From Lewinellaceae bacterium (GTDB taxonomy: Bacteria; Bacteroidota; Bacteroidia; Chitinophagales; Saprospiraceae): a stretch of DNA of 64,000 nt. The stretch lies in the NCBI GenBank assembly GCA_020636005.1, contig JACJYR010000005.1, positions 543,271 to 607,270 of the forward strand, written 5' to 3'. The notes beneath the pieces are model-generated. The model searched no databases. It saw only the letters and a program-made list of their open reading frames with translations, and was not told where the DNA came from. This document shows, one piece after another, positions 43,817-54,200 of this stretch. Position 1 is the stretch's first letter; every line of letters begins with the position of its first letter. The position numbers and the translations under genes were made by a program.

Positions 43817-45059
43817 ACACGTCCCTTCCCATTTCCTTCCCCGCCAGGTAGCCGCCGGTCCAGGCAGCCTGAAAGTTGAAGCCGCCCGTAACGGCGTCTA
43901 TGTCGAGCACCTCGCCGGCCAGGAACAGCCGGGGCTGTACCTTGCTGCCAAAGGTTTTAAAATCAACCTCGTCCAGATGCACGCCTCCTGCCGTGACGAA
44001 TTCTTCTTTAAAAGTGCTTTTACCATTGACCTGAAAGGAAGCGTTGGACAATTCATCCCCAAGCGCCTGCAAGGTTTTTTTGTTTAAATCCGCCCAGCGA
44101 TTCGTCTCTGAAATATCCACTGCCAGCACTATGCTTTCCCAAAGCCTTTTAGGGATTTGCTGAAATGGACAATTGGCTTTCACCGTCTTTTTGGCCAGTT
44201 CCACTTTTGCTGTTTGAAGTTTTTCGACAACTGTCAGCCCGGCGCTATTCCCCAACCAGTTCACCCTCATTTCAACCTGGTAGCCCTTTTCAAAAAAGTG
44301 CCTGGCCCCCCAGGCGGAAAGGCGCAGGATGGCCGGACCGCTCATGCCCCAGTGGGTGATGAGCAGGGGGCCATTGGTAGCCAGCTTCGTGCCGGGAATA
44401 TTCACGGAGGCATTTTGTACAGCCACCCCAGCCAAGCCATTTATTCGGGCATCTTTGATATGGAAGGTGAAAAGTGATGGCACGGGCGGCACGATGCGGT
44501 GCCCCAGGCCTTCCAGCATCTGCCAGATACGGGGGCTGCTGCCTGCGGCAATCATCAGGTTGGCCGTGAGGAATTCACCGCCGTATTGGGTGCTTATTTT
44601 CCAGGCAGAATTGAAGTCGGCAGGCGGTGCAATCGCTGCAGCATTTTGACCGCAGAACACTTCCACACCGGCTTTTTCCGCCGCCATGGTCAGACAGTCC
44701 ATGATGGTCTGCGAGCGATCGCTCACGGGGAACATGCGCCCATCGGCCTCCGTTTTCAGCCTCACGCCCCGCTGCCCGAACCATTCCACGGTGTCCGTCG
44801 GGCCGAAACGGTGGAACGGCCCCAACAGGGCCTTGCTGCCCCTGGGGTAGTTTTTCACCAACTCCCCCGGCTCAAAACAGGCATGGGTGACGTTGCAGCG
44901 GCCACCGCCGGAGACTTTCACTTTTTGCAGGACGTCCCTGCCTTTTTCCAAAATAACGACCCTGGCGCCGGGAAGGGCCTCGGCACAAGTGATGGCGGCA
45001 AAAAAACCGGCCGCCCCGCCGCCTATGATCAGGGCATGTATGGGATGCTGTTTTTCCAT
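43815..45059 (-). CDS. HI0933/YhiN-family flavoprotein oxidoreductase
   Basis: 414 residues from the ATG at 45059 (MEKQHPIHALIIGGGAAGFF); the frame to 45125 is unlikely. Family marks: the FAD-binding GGGAAGFFAAITCAE, LEKGRDVLQKVKVSGGGRCN-VTH (the typical SGGGRCN), MIAAGSSPRIWQMLEGLGH, THWGMSGPAILRLSAWGA, and the C-terminal TAGGVHLDEVDFKTFGSK and LFLAGEVLDIDAVTGGFNFQ. Members have been linked to flavin-dependent reductions, including BaiN in bile-acid metabolism, but most have no known substrate. It ends in the same terminator as the DUF5689 gene. Confidence 0.92.
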   Translation of the reverse strand: MEKQHPIHALIIGGGAAGFFAAITCAEALPGARVVILEKGRDVLQKVKVSGGGRCNVTHACFEPGELVKNYPRGSKALLGPFHRFGPTDTVEWFGQRGVRLKTEADGRMFPVSDRSQTIMDCLTMAAEKAGVEVFCGQNAAAIAPPADFNSAWKISTQYGGEFLTANLMIAAGSSPRIWQMLEGLGHRIVPPVPSLFTFHIKDARINGLAGVAVQNASVNIPGTKLATNGPLLITHWGMSGPAILRLSAWGARHFFEKGYQVEMRVNWLGNSAGLTVVEKLQTAKVELAKKTVKANCPFQQIPKRLWESIVLAVDISETNRWADLNKKTLQALGDELSNASFQVNGKSTFKEEFVTAGGVHLDEVDFKTFGSKVQPRLFLAGEVLDIDAVTGGFNFQAAWTGGYLAGKEMGRDV

Positions 45060-45185
45060 GCCCAATGATAGGGAAGATTTGGCGGTTTGGAGCAAAAGCC
45101 AGCGGCCCAACCTGCGTTTTGCCAAGGTTGGGCCGCTTTGTACAGGAGCCGTTTGCCTTCGTTGAAAATTGCTTGTTTAAAATAG

Positions 45186-45388
45186 CGTGAGTTATGGCAA
45201 TATGTATTTGATAATCAAGTCCGTAGGACTATTATCTTTGTAGAAAAGTCCTGTAAATGCCTGTTAGCGTTCCATCGGAACGCTATCTGTTTCAAGATGC
45301 CGCTCCGATGGAGCGGAAAACGCTGCAAATGCTAAGTTCTACAAAGATTTCGCTCTGATGGAGCGAGGCATAATTGCCATAACTCACG
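45186..45388. repeat. 203-bp MITE-like element with 16-bp terminal inverted repeats
   Basis: Terminal repeats CGTGAGTTATGGCAAT (45186-45201) and its exact reverse complement (45373-45388) enclose three short palindromes (45265-45285, 45300-45316, 45350-45366), two of them with the arm GCTCC/TGATGGAGC-type core. A TTTG...TATCTTTG pair (45207 and 45233) looks like a rightward promoter. No coding frame. It ends 9 bp from the stop of the giant T9SS gene. Confidence 0.7.
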
Positions 45389-45396
45389 TTAAAATA

Positions 45397-48300
45397 CTAT
45401 CTGGCCAAGACGAAGCGCTTGCCTATTGCCCGCTTGCCTGCTCTTTGGGCATACAGGTAGTACATCCCATCTTCAAAATCCCGCATGTCAATGCGGTAGG
45501 GGAAGGCAGCATCCGGCAGGATGTCCTGCGACCAGATGGGCCGCCCCAGGGCGTCGTACACCGTCCAGGTCATTTCCTCCGACGGAGGTTCCGAAAGCTG
45601 GATGAAAATTTCCGTACTGGCCGGGTTGGGGAAAATGGTGAAGTCCAACGGCATATCAAAAGAGACTGTGCGCACGGGGCTATACAGCGCCGTGCCGTTT
45701 TCCAGCACCATTTTCATCCGGTAAAAATTGAAACCGTCCACAGGCGATTTGTCCACGGTCCTCATGGTTTCTATGGCGTCGGGGCGTTGGCTGCCCGGCG
45801 CACTTTCCAGCGTTTCGTACACTTGGCCGTCCAGCGATTTTTCGATAAAAATCCCGGCCACTGCTTCCCTGCTGTGAAACATACCGTCCAGTTTCACCCA
45901 GGTCCGTTCACGCACAGCTTCAAAGGACAGGCTGGTTGCCCGGTCGTCCGTTCCGCCGCCGCCGAAGTTGTTCACGATGTTGACGGCGTAATCTTCTATT
46001 TCACCAAAAGCAATCGTCTCACATGGCGAGGCATTCCCGTTTCGCTTCATCGTGATGCGCATTCGGGTGGGGCCCGTCAGAGCCGAGGTGGGCAGTTTGA
46101 AGGTGCCACTCACGGTAGCCTGCGGCGTCCCGGCTGCGGGCGGGCTGAGGATTTTGCTGAAAGCCAGTTCGTCCGGTTCTGTGAAAACACCGTCGTGGTT
46201 GTAGTCAATCCACACGTTCCAGTATTCCGGCCAGGTGAAGTAGCTGAATCCGGTGGTCAGGGTGATGGTGTAGTCATGGTCTTTTTGCAGCGTGGTGCTC
46301 AGGGCGGTGAAGTTGCTGTACGGGCTTTTGCCGGAGCTGTTGTCCAGTGTGTTCAGTTGCACCCGGGCTATCCAGTCTTCCCAGGGGAAGTTGCTGGTGG
46401 AGGTGCAATACGTGCCTGTAGAGCCACAGGGCGACGTCTGGCCATTTGCGCCGATTCTAATCAGCTTGGTTTCAAAGGATCCTAACTGCTTGGTGCCGAG
46501 GAAAGCGCCGCCAGGAACGGCCCGGAAGGTTTTGAAAACGCCATCATCCGGGCTGTTGAATGCCCGGGTCCACAGTGTATCGAGGTTACTGTTCAACCGG
46601 ATGATGATAGATTGTGACGGCACGGAAGTATAGGGGAAGAACCTGGTAAATCCAGTAATGAAACCACCATCCGTTCCCTTCATAATGGGGCCGGCATCTC
46701 CTACCGGCCCGTAGGATGTTCCCGGAGGAATGGCGGGTGCAAACAGGTTTAGGTTCTTGTTAAAGACCTCATTACCGTTCGCATCTATTTTGTACAAATT
46801 ACCAGTACTGTTGGGTGCGCCGCCGGGGGCGCCGGGGTGGAAGGTGGTCACCAGTGTGGCATCGTCGGAAGTTTCGGCTATCCCTCTAATTTGAGTGAAG
46901 TCGTAAAACTCTTTTTTCCAAAGGAGGTTGGCGGACTGCCAGCCGATTTTTAGCAAGTAAGGCTTTTTCTGGCCCAAATACGACGGCTTTTCCGCTACGA
47001 CATAAATGTTCTTATTGTATCCTTTGAAGAAACGGGCGGTCAGGTTCGGTTCGTCATCAGGTGTCACCGAGAAATCATTGCTGTAGATTCGATTGCCGTT
47101 GTAATCCGTCCTGATGAAAAACACTTTATGGAACATGTTCGAATACCAGTTTTCGACATAGACGCCGGTGAGCAAAATGTCCCCGTTAGCCGCTTCGAAA
47201 ACGGACACTTCTCCGAGCGAAACTGCATTGCTTACGGTGAGTTGCCTGACCCATAGCGGCGTCCCGGCCTTGTTTACTTTTTTCAATAAAATGATGTTCG
47301 GGTCGGTGGCAACGGCGCTGACAAAGTTTTCATCGGCGAGCGGGGTGAGTTTCTCATTGAGGGAAAAAATATCCGTTCCTGTCACCACCCCGTCGTTTCC
47401 AACGGTCACGTTCCGGAAGGTCGAAATGTCGCCCGCTGCATCGTATTTGCTCATTTTGAAAACGTGGTGGCCGTTGATGGAGGCAGCGCCGTAGGTCGAA
47501 AAGCCGTCGCTGCTGACCGTTGATTCAAAGCCGCAGTTCTCCGGAGAACCTGCCGAAACCGCAATGGGTACCGCACTGGCCAGCTCGTTATTGGCCTCGT
47601 TGAGTTCAACGATGACGCCTGTCACGTCCACTTTCAGGAGGAGGTAGTACTGGCCAGAAGAAACTTCTACCGGCACGGTGATGCCGCCCAGCACACCGGG
47701 TATAGTGCCCACCGGGGTATTGCCGGTGTTGATGTAACCTGTCACTAGGTCGTCGTTGCTCAACTGTTTGTCGTTGCTCATGTAGGCGGCGATGATGTAC
47801 TCGCCGGTGGCGGTCGTATTGCCCGTATTTTTCAAATCAAAATTGAACCAGACGACCGCACCGGGCGAAGTGCTGGTGCTTTGCAGCGCCAGGTTCGCCA
47901 TCGAAAGGTCGGACTGTTTGGTACCGGGGCTGCCGCAGTCGGGGTTGAGTGCCCAGTTGTTCCCCAAAAAGAGAACGGTGGTGTCGCCAGTTTGGACGAT
48001 GTGGTTAAAGTCAATCAGCGCAGGCCGTTTTTCAAAAATCGTCCCGTCAGATTTTTTCAAGGTGATGGTAAATGGGTCAATGTGATATATGCCAGGTGCT
48101 ATATAATAATTTGCAGAAAGGGTATCGCCAAACAAGGTAGAGTAATAAGATTCGCTGTAGTAACTTCCCATATATGCCACAGAGCCTGATTGGGAAGTCC
48201 TGTTTGTCTTTGTGGTCATGGTTTCAAAATCAAACAGTAAGGTTGTGGTGCCGCTATATGAATTTTTAATAGACGGGAAATTATAATCGTATGAAATATT

Positions 48301-50742
48301 ATAATAACCACATGGGGTCTTGTACCAGCTTTTTATTTCTTTTAGGTTAATTCCATAACTACCATTTACCTGTAGCTGTGGCGTGAATTTTACAAAAGCG
48401 TACGTCAATACTGTGGTGAAATAGGTGCTGGCCGTGCGGAAAACTGCCACTGCATCCCCCGTCATGGTTTTGACGAAGCCCAGCACTTTGTCGTAGGTCA
48501 ATGTATTGTGGAATCCATTGAAAACTTCATGGGCAACGTAATTCAGGGCATTGTCCGTTTTGATAAAAACAGCCGAGTCCGCTACCAAATTTCCCTGGTC
48601 ATATTGCCGCTGAAAGCCGCCCAGGATGAAGGTCCCGTCGTTTAGTTCAACTGCCGCCTCGATGGTCGGGAACTGGTTTAGCACACTCGCCCCGATGGGT
48701 TTTTGCCATGCAATCGTGCCGTTGGCGAGCTTGCGGACAACCATGTTGTTTTGCACCAGGGTGCTGTCCTCCGCAACAAGCTGCAGCGGGGATTGCCCGA
48801 TAATCTCACCATCCTTGTTCACGGTGTAACGTGTTCCGATGCCCTGATTTCCAGTTAATAAGTAAGATTGGCCCGGCGCAGGGGCTTTTTCAAAGCAAAG
48901 TATTCCGCCGGGAATATCTTTTTTACAAGCACCTTGTGCCGTAATATTCACGGAGTAATCTTCGATTTCCCCATAGGGAATATTCTCGCAGGGCGAAGCG
49001 TAAGCGCCCCGTTTCATCGCCACCCTCATGCGGGTAGCGCCGGGCAGCGTGACGGTCGGGATGCTGATGTTACCTGTGATGTTTTGCGTAGGGGGGCCAT
49101 CCGTAGTTTTGGGCATAAGAGTGCTGAGCACCATTTCCCCGGCATCGTTGAAATCGCCGTCCCGGTTGAAGTCAATCCAGATGCGCCAGTATTCGTCGAA
49201 ATGGAAATAGGAGAAGCCTGAGGTGAGCGTCACCTGGTTGCTCCCCTGGCTCAGGTTGAAGTTGAAGGTTTGTGAATAATCGCTGTACGGGCTTTTCCCG
49301 GAAGTCTTTTCCTGCGTACCTATGCGCACACCGGCTATCCAGTCTTCCCAGGGGAAGTTGCTGTAGGGCAAACAGTAAGTGCTGGGTGGCTGCACCTGTT
49401 CTGTCACCGTCACCGTAAAAGAACACGTGGCCATGTTATTAGCACCATCGGTGGCCGTGTATGCCACGGTCGTTGTGCCAAAGGGGAAAACACTGCCTGG
49501 CTGGTAGGTTGAAGTAAGCGTTGGTGTTCCGCAATTGTCGGCAGCCGTAGGGGGCGTCCAGTTTACTACTGCAGGCGCAGGCGATGTGATGGAAATGTTT
49601 GAAGGACAGCCACTTATCACAGGTGGTGTCACGTCGGGCGAGCAGCCTGGGGTGCCGCCGCCGACGTCGCCATTGGCATCGGTGCGGACTACCAGGACCA
49701 CCTTTTGGGAAGGGTTGGATTGATCCTGCCCGTCGCCTGCGAAAAGGAATCCGCCATCGGGCATCAAGCTTAGTGCACGGGGGTAAACGTACAGGTTGTC
49801 TTTTTCATACACTTTTGACCAAAGCAAATTGCCGTTGGGGCTGATTTTCTTCAAAGCCATGTCGAAGCCGGCGGAGTCATCGTATGTGCCGAGCAATAAG
49901 TTACCATCAGCGGTTGAGATTAATTGCAGGTAAATAACATTTTGCAGTTCCCCGATTTTATTACCACTCAGGTCGAACTTGTAAATTCTGGGCGACGAGC
50001 CTAAAAAATAAGTATTGCCGATTTGAAGTGCCCGGATGTTGTTGTCCACGGTTGCAGGTACTTTTTTCAGCCATTGCTGGTTGCCATTGGCGTCCAGTTT
50101 TAAAATAGCCAGGCTGTCGGGCGGAGCCTGTAATCCGACAAGTGCGCCGCCATCGGAAGTTTGGATGACGTTCTGGTGGTGCGAATTGCCGATTTGAAAA
50201 CTCAGGTTGAATTCTTTTTCCCAGAGCAAGTTTCCGGTGCTTGAAATTTTAAGGAGTTGCACCTTTTGGCTGAGGTGAATTGACCTGATGACGTAAAGTT
50301 CACCGGTAGGCGCACGGTACACCTTGCCCGTGTAGGGTGTCGGTGTCAGGCCAAGCCATTCGGTCGTATTGTCTGTTTTCAGCCGCACCCTGAACAGGTT
50401 GGCACCTTCCCACATTCCTACGTACAGGCCCTCGTTGCCCGGACCGGGAAAGAGGTTGTTGTTGTAGGCCGTATAGGAAGAGACATTGACGGCAACTGCC
50501 TCTACGTTGCCTGTCTGGTTCAGTTTTACCGCTTCTGACGAATAAGGCCAGGCAGCTCCTTTTGTAGTGCCAATCAAGGCTTTCCCGTCGTTCAGCGCTG
50601 CGGCATCCCACACCTCGAATGTTTCACCGGGCGGTGGCGCAGGCAAGGTTTTCATATAAGTTTGTGCCGGAAGCACGTTGTGGGCAAGCAGGAAAAAGGC
50701 AATTAAATGCCAAAAGGGTAAGTGAAATGCACTCGGTTTCAT
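45397..50742 (-). CDS. Giant T9SS-secreted surface protein with HYR, GEVED and CARDB domains
   Basis: The protein has 1781 residues with signal peptide MKPSAFHLPFWHLIAFFLLA. Residues 30-365 are a beta-propeller-like region with repeated (N/D)G(N/G)xxW-x-K steps. Then come a HYR-type domain (DVTPPVISGCPSNISITSPA), a first GEVED (YSNFPWEDWIAGVRIG ... GEIEDYSVNI, about 455-605), a second propeller-like segment, a CARDB domain near 990-1090, a third propeller-like segment, and a second GEVED (SNFPWEDWIARVQLN, about 1450-1600). The end is a type A T9SS sorting domain (DFTIFPNPASTEIFIQL to the final FVLAR), so the protein is sent out by the type IX system and anchored at the surface. Its last 1 kb is nearly identical to that of the neighbouring gene. 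Confidence 0.9.
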   Translation of the reverse strand: MKPSAFHLPFWHLIAFFLLAHNVLPAQTYMKTLPAPPPGETFEVWDAAALNDGKALIGTTKGAAWPYSSEAVKLNQTGNVEAVAVNVSSYTAYNNNLFPGPGNEGLYVGMWEGANLFRVRLKTDNTTEWLGLTPTPYTGKVYRAPTGELYVIRSIHLSQKVQLLKISSTGNLLWEKEFNLSFQIGNSHHQNVIQTSDGGALVGLQAPPDSLAILKLDANGNQQWLKKVPATVDNNIRALQIGNTYFLGSSPRIYKFDLSGNKIGELQNVIYLQLISTADGNLLLGTYDDSAGFDMALKKISPNGNLLWSKVYEKDNLYVYPRALSLMPDGGFLFAGDGQDQSNPSQKVVLVVRTDANGDVGGGTPGCSPDVTPPVISGCPSNISITSPAPAVVNWTPPTAADNCGTPTLTSTYQPGSVFPFGTTTVAYTATDGANNMATCSFTVTVTEQVQPPSTYCLPYSNFPWEDWIAGVRIGTQEKTSGKSPYSDYSQTFNFNLSQGSNQVTLTSGFSYFHFDEYWRIWIDFNRDGDFNDAGEMVLSTLMPKTTDGPPTQNITGNISIPTVTLPGATRMRVAMKRGAYASPCENIPYGEIEDYSVNITAQGACKKDIPGGILCFEKAPAPGQSYLLTGNQGIGTRYTVNKDGEIIGQSPLQLVAEDSTLVQNNMVVRKLANGTIAWQKPIGASVLNQFPTIEAAVELNDGTFILGGFQRQYDQGNLVADSAVFIKTDNALNYVAHEVFNGFHNTLTYDKVLGFVKTMTGDAVAVFRTASTYFTTVLTYAFVKFTPQLQVNGSYGINLKEIKSWYKTPCGYYNISYDYNFPSIKNSYSGTTTLLFDFETMTTKTNRTSQSGSVAYMGSYYSESYYSTLFGDTLSANYYIAPGIYHIDPFTITLKKSDGTIFEKRPALIDFNHIVQTGDTTVLFLGNNWALNPDCGSPGTKQSDLSMANLALQSTSTSPGAVVWFNFDLKNTGNTTATGEYIIAAYMSNDKQLSNDDLVTGYINTGNTPVGTIPGVLGGITVPVEVSSGQYYLLLKVDVTGVIVELNEANNELASAVPIAVSAGSPENCGFESTVSSDGFSTYGAASINGHHVFKMSKYDAAGDISTFRNVTVGNDGVVTGTDIFSLNEKLTPLADENFVSAVATDPNIILLKKVNKAGTPLWVRQLTVSNAVSLGEVSVFEAANGDILLTGVYVENWYSNMFHKVFFIRTDYNGNRIYSNDFSVTPDDEPNLTARFFKGYNKNIYVVAEKPSYLGQKKPYLLKIGWQSANLLWKKEFYDFTQIRGIAETSDDATLVTTFHPGAPGGAPNSTGNLYKIDANGNEVFNKNLNLFAPAIPPGTSYGPVGDAGPIMKGTDGGFITGFTRFFPYTSVPSQSIIIRLNSNLDTLWTRAFNSPDDGVFKTFRAVPGGAFLGTKQLGSFETKLIRIGANGQTSPCGSTGTYCTSTSNFPWEDWIARVQLNTLDNSSGKSPYSNFTALSTTLQKDHDYTITLTTGFSYFTWPEYWNVWIDYNHDGVFTEPDELAFSKILSPPAAGTPQATVSGTFKLPTSALTGPTRMRITMKRNGNASPCETIAFGEIEDYAVNIVNNFGGGGTDDRATSLSFEAVRERTWVKLDGMFHSREAVAGIFIEKSLDGQVYETLESAPGSQRPDAIETMRTVDKSPVDGFNFYRMKMVLENGTALYSPVRTVSFDMPLDFTIFPNPASTEIFIQLSEPPSEEMTWTVYDALGRPIWSQDILPDAAFPYRIDMRDFEDGMYYLYAQRAGKRAIGKRFVLAR

Positions 50743-50834
50743 GGCAGGAGGTTTTAAAAAAATTCGCCCTTTGACAAATACTTTGAAAACGGCCTGTGGG
50801 TTTAGCGGGTCACTTTAGGTGAGATTAGATTAGC

Positions 50835-50902
50835 GGGTCACTTCAAGTACCTCGCTAATTTGAACGAAATGAGCGAAGTTACGGGGGCACTTGAAGTGAC
50901 CC
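50835..50902. repeat. Inverted repeat, 14-bp arms
   Basis: GGGTCACTTCAAGT (50835-50848) and ACTTGAAGTGACCC (50889-50902) are exact reverse complements 40 bp apart, upstream of the giant surface protein gene. An extra GCGGGTCACTT copy is just before the left arm (from about 50808). Confidence 0.8.
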
Positions 50903-50979
50903 CGTATGGCCTCCATAGGATTTGTCAAAGAACCAAAAAATTTAAGGCTCTATAATGATTTCAAGTTGCTCGTTTTAAT

Positions 50980-51194
50980 GACCTCGGAGAGGTCAAATGT
51001 TGGTAGAAGAGAAAATGATAACAACAACCGGTATTTTGACCTCGGAGAGGTCAAATGTTGGTAGAAGAGAAAATGATAACAACAACCGGTATTTTGACCT
51101 CGGAGAGGTCGCACCCAGTGAACTTACGACCTCTCCGAGGTCGAAATCTGATTTTTTCCCTGCCTTTCTACCAATGTTTGACCTCTCCGAGGTC
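50980..51194. repeat. 58-bp tandem repeat with five copies of a 15-bp near-palindrome
   Basis: GACCTCGGAGAGGTC occurs at 50980, 51038 and 51096, and its reverse form GACCTCTCCGAGGTC at 51128 and 51180. The first two intervals are identical 58-bp units that include aaatgttggtagaagagaaa. The array fills the gap between the two giant surface protein genes. Confidence 0.9.
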
Positions 51195-51283
51195 GCCAAC
51201 CTGGAATCGTAATTGAGCCAAATTGAATTTAAAAAAGCACCGGGCTTGCAGCGTAGCACTGTAAGCCCGGTCTTAAATAGCGG

Positions 51284-54200
51284 TTATCTCGTTATCACAA
51301 ACCGTTTGCCCACCGCCCGCATGCCTGCTCTTTGGGCATACAGGTAGTAGATACCAGCTTCAAAAAACTGTGCGTCAATGCGGTAAGGGAAGGCAGCATC
51401 CTGCAGGATGTCCTGCGACCAGATGGGTCGCCCCAGGGCGTCGTACACCGTCCAGGTCATTTCCTCCGATGGGGGTTCCGAGAGCTGGATGAAAATTTCC
51501 GTACTGGCCGGGTTGGGGAAAATGGTGAAATCCAACGGCACATCGAAAGAGACAATGCGCACGGGGCTATACAGGGCCGTGCCGTTTTCCAGCACCATTT
51601 TCATCCGGTAAAAATTGAAACCGTCCACGGGCGATTTGTCCACGGTCCTCATGGTTTCTATGGCGTCAGTGGCGTTGGCTGCCGCGCACTTTCAGCGTTT
51701 CGTACACTGGCCGTCCAGCGATTTTTCGATAAAAATCCGGCCACTGCTTCTCTACTGTGGAACACGCCGTCCAGTTTTACCCAGGTCCGTTCACGCACGG
51801 CTTCAAAGGACAGGCTGGTTGCCCGGTCGTCCGTTCCGCCGCCGCCGAAGTTGTTTACGATGTTGACGGTGTAATCTTCTATTTCACCAAAAGCAATCGT
51901 CTCACAAGGCGTTGGGTCGCCGTTCCGCTTCATCGTGATGCGCATGCGGGTGGGGCCGGTGAGGGCAGAAGGTGGCAGTTTGAACGTGCCGCTCACGGAG
52001 GCCTGCGGCGTCCCGGCTGCGGGCGGGCTGAGGATTTTGCTGAAAGCCAGTTCGTCCGGTTCTGAAAAGACACCGTCGTGGTTGTAGTCAATCCACACGT
52101 TCCAGTATTCCGGCCAGGTGAAGTAGCTGAAGCCGGTGGTCAGGGTGATGGTGTAGTCATGGTCTTTTTGCAGCGTGGTGCTCAGGGCGGTGAAGTTGCT
52201 GTACGGGCTTTTGCCGGAGCTGTTGTCCAGCGTGTTCAATTGCACTGACTATCCAGTCTTCCCAGGGGAAGTTGCTGGTGGAGGTGCAATAGGTGCCTGG
52301 CGTGCCGGTGGTGATTTGGAGCGGGATGGGGTTCGACAGGTTGTTGGCAGCCACTTTATCGCAACTGCCGGACAGTTCAACAAAAATGAAATAGTTGCCC
52401 GCTGCCGTATTGCCTGGAATGGCAACCGGTATGTTGACGGTCGCTTTTCCGTTGAGGTAGAGCGGTGGGTTGGAAAATTGATTGTAGGCAATAGGAGCCA
52501 TTCCTAACTGCACATCATTGATGGTGCTGAACTGGTTGTCGGCAGAAGGTAGATCGTCGCCGAGGCCGCTATATCCCTGCAGGGCTGCTATTTCAGCCAG
52601 GGAAAACTGACCAGGTTGGTCGTTTCGACCGAAAGGTTCAGGTTGCTGCCAGCGGCCGTCGAAGCCGGCACACCGGCCACATTGCTCACGGTAAAATCAG
52701 GCGCCCCGATGAAAACGCCAACCACCCTTTCGTTGTCCGATTCGTTGGATTCGGTCACGGTATTTTCCGAATCCATCCTGATGATGACATAATGGATGCC
52801 CGGTGCCAGGGAGGTGGGCACGGAATTGCTGAAATTCCAGTACACCACGTCATTAGCGGCCACGCCGCTGAACTGGAAGGTTTGCCAAAGCAGGTCGTTG
52901 GCGCTGAGCTGCTGGTCTTTTGACCACCAGCCTTTGATGGTAAAGGGACCGCCGGAACCAGGCCGCTGTTGAGCGACAGCCCGCTGAACACCAGGAAGGT
53001 CTGCCCGGGGTTGGTGAAACAGGTGCCACCACCCCGGAACTACTTCTACCGAATTGATGGAGAGGTTGGGCAACTGCGCCGGCCCTGTCGAAATATTCAC
53101 CGTATAATCTTCCACCTCGCCAAAAGGCAAGGTTTCGCAAGCCGTAGCATAAGCGCCCCGTTTCATCGAAACCCGCATCCTGGTTGGCCCGGACAAGGCA
53201 GAAGTTGGGATGTTGACACTGCCGGTGATGGTAGCCGTTGGCGTCCACGCCGGTGCGGTGAGTTTTGCATTGCACCACCTCGTTGGGCGAGGAAAAGACG
53301 CCGTCGTGGTTGAAGTCAATCAAACTGTCCAGTATTCGTCCCAGGTGAAATAGCTGTAGCCGGTGGTCAGTTTCACCGTGTAGCCTGCCCCGTGTTCACG
53401 TGGGCGGTCAGGTTAGTGAAATTGGAGTAGGGCGACTTGCCGGAAGGGTTCGAGAGGTCGGCCAGTTCCACTTGGCTATCCAGTCTTCCAGAAGTGGAAC
53501 TGCTGGCGCAATAAGTGCCGGGTGCCGCCAGTCGTGATCATGGCACTCATGGTTTCGTTGTTTTGGTACTTGTTTCGCAGGTGGCACTGGCCCGCAAGAT
53601 GAGTAGTAGGTGCCCGGCACCACGTGAGGCGGGCAGGCTCTCTCGGGTTCAGCGTGGCCGTTGTGAGCGGGTGAACTGCCCAAAGTTCACGGTTTCCGAA
53701 CCAAGGTCAATGTCGTCAAGCCGCCATAAAGGCATCGGGCGAGAGGACGGCGATGACGCCCATGTTGTTGCTCAACTCATTGAGTGGGAAATTGGCCAGG
53801 TCCTTCACCTTCACGGTGAAACTGATACTGCCCCTGCGGTAACGCTTGCAGGCACCTGTCAGGTTTTGCAGCACGAAGTCAGGGCACCGATTTGCTGCAG
53901 GCCGGTGTCAAAGATGTTGTTCGTTTCATCCGATTCGCCCTGGCGTTGTCGGCGTCCCACTTACCAGGATGTGGTAAATACCGGGCGGCGTAGTCGCAGG
54001 CACTGCGTTGATGTTCAGTCCGGCCACCGCATCGGCCCCGATGCCGGGGTAGTTGAAGGTCTGCCAAAGGATGTCGCCAGCGCCAATGGCATTGTCTTTT
54101 GACAGCCAGGCTTTGGCCGTAAAGGGTGGTGACAGCCACCTGGGAGGGGTTGCGTACCAGCCCGCCCAGGAAGGTGTAAGGGCTACCCGGCTCAGTGAAG

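Noticed and set aside
45070..45396. Riboswitch or small RNA gene in the palindromic region
   Set aside because: The palindromes share a repeat-like core and sit inside terminal inverted repeats; no known RNA fold was recognised.
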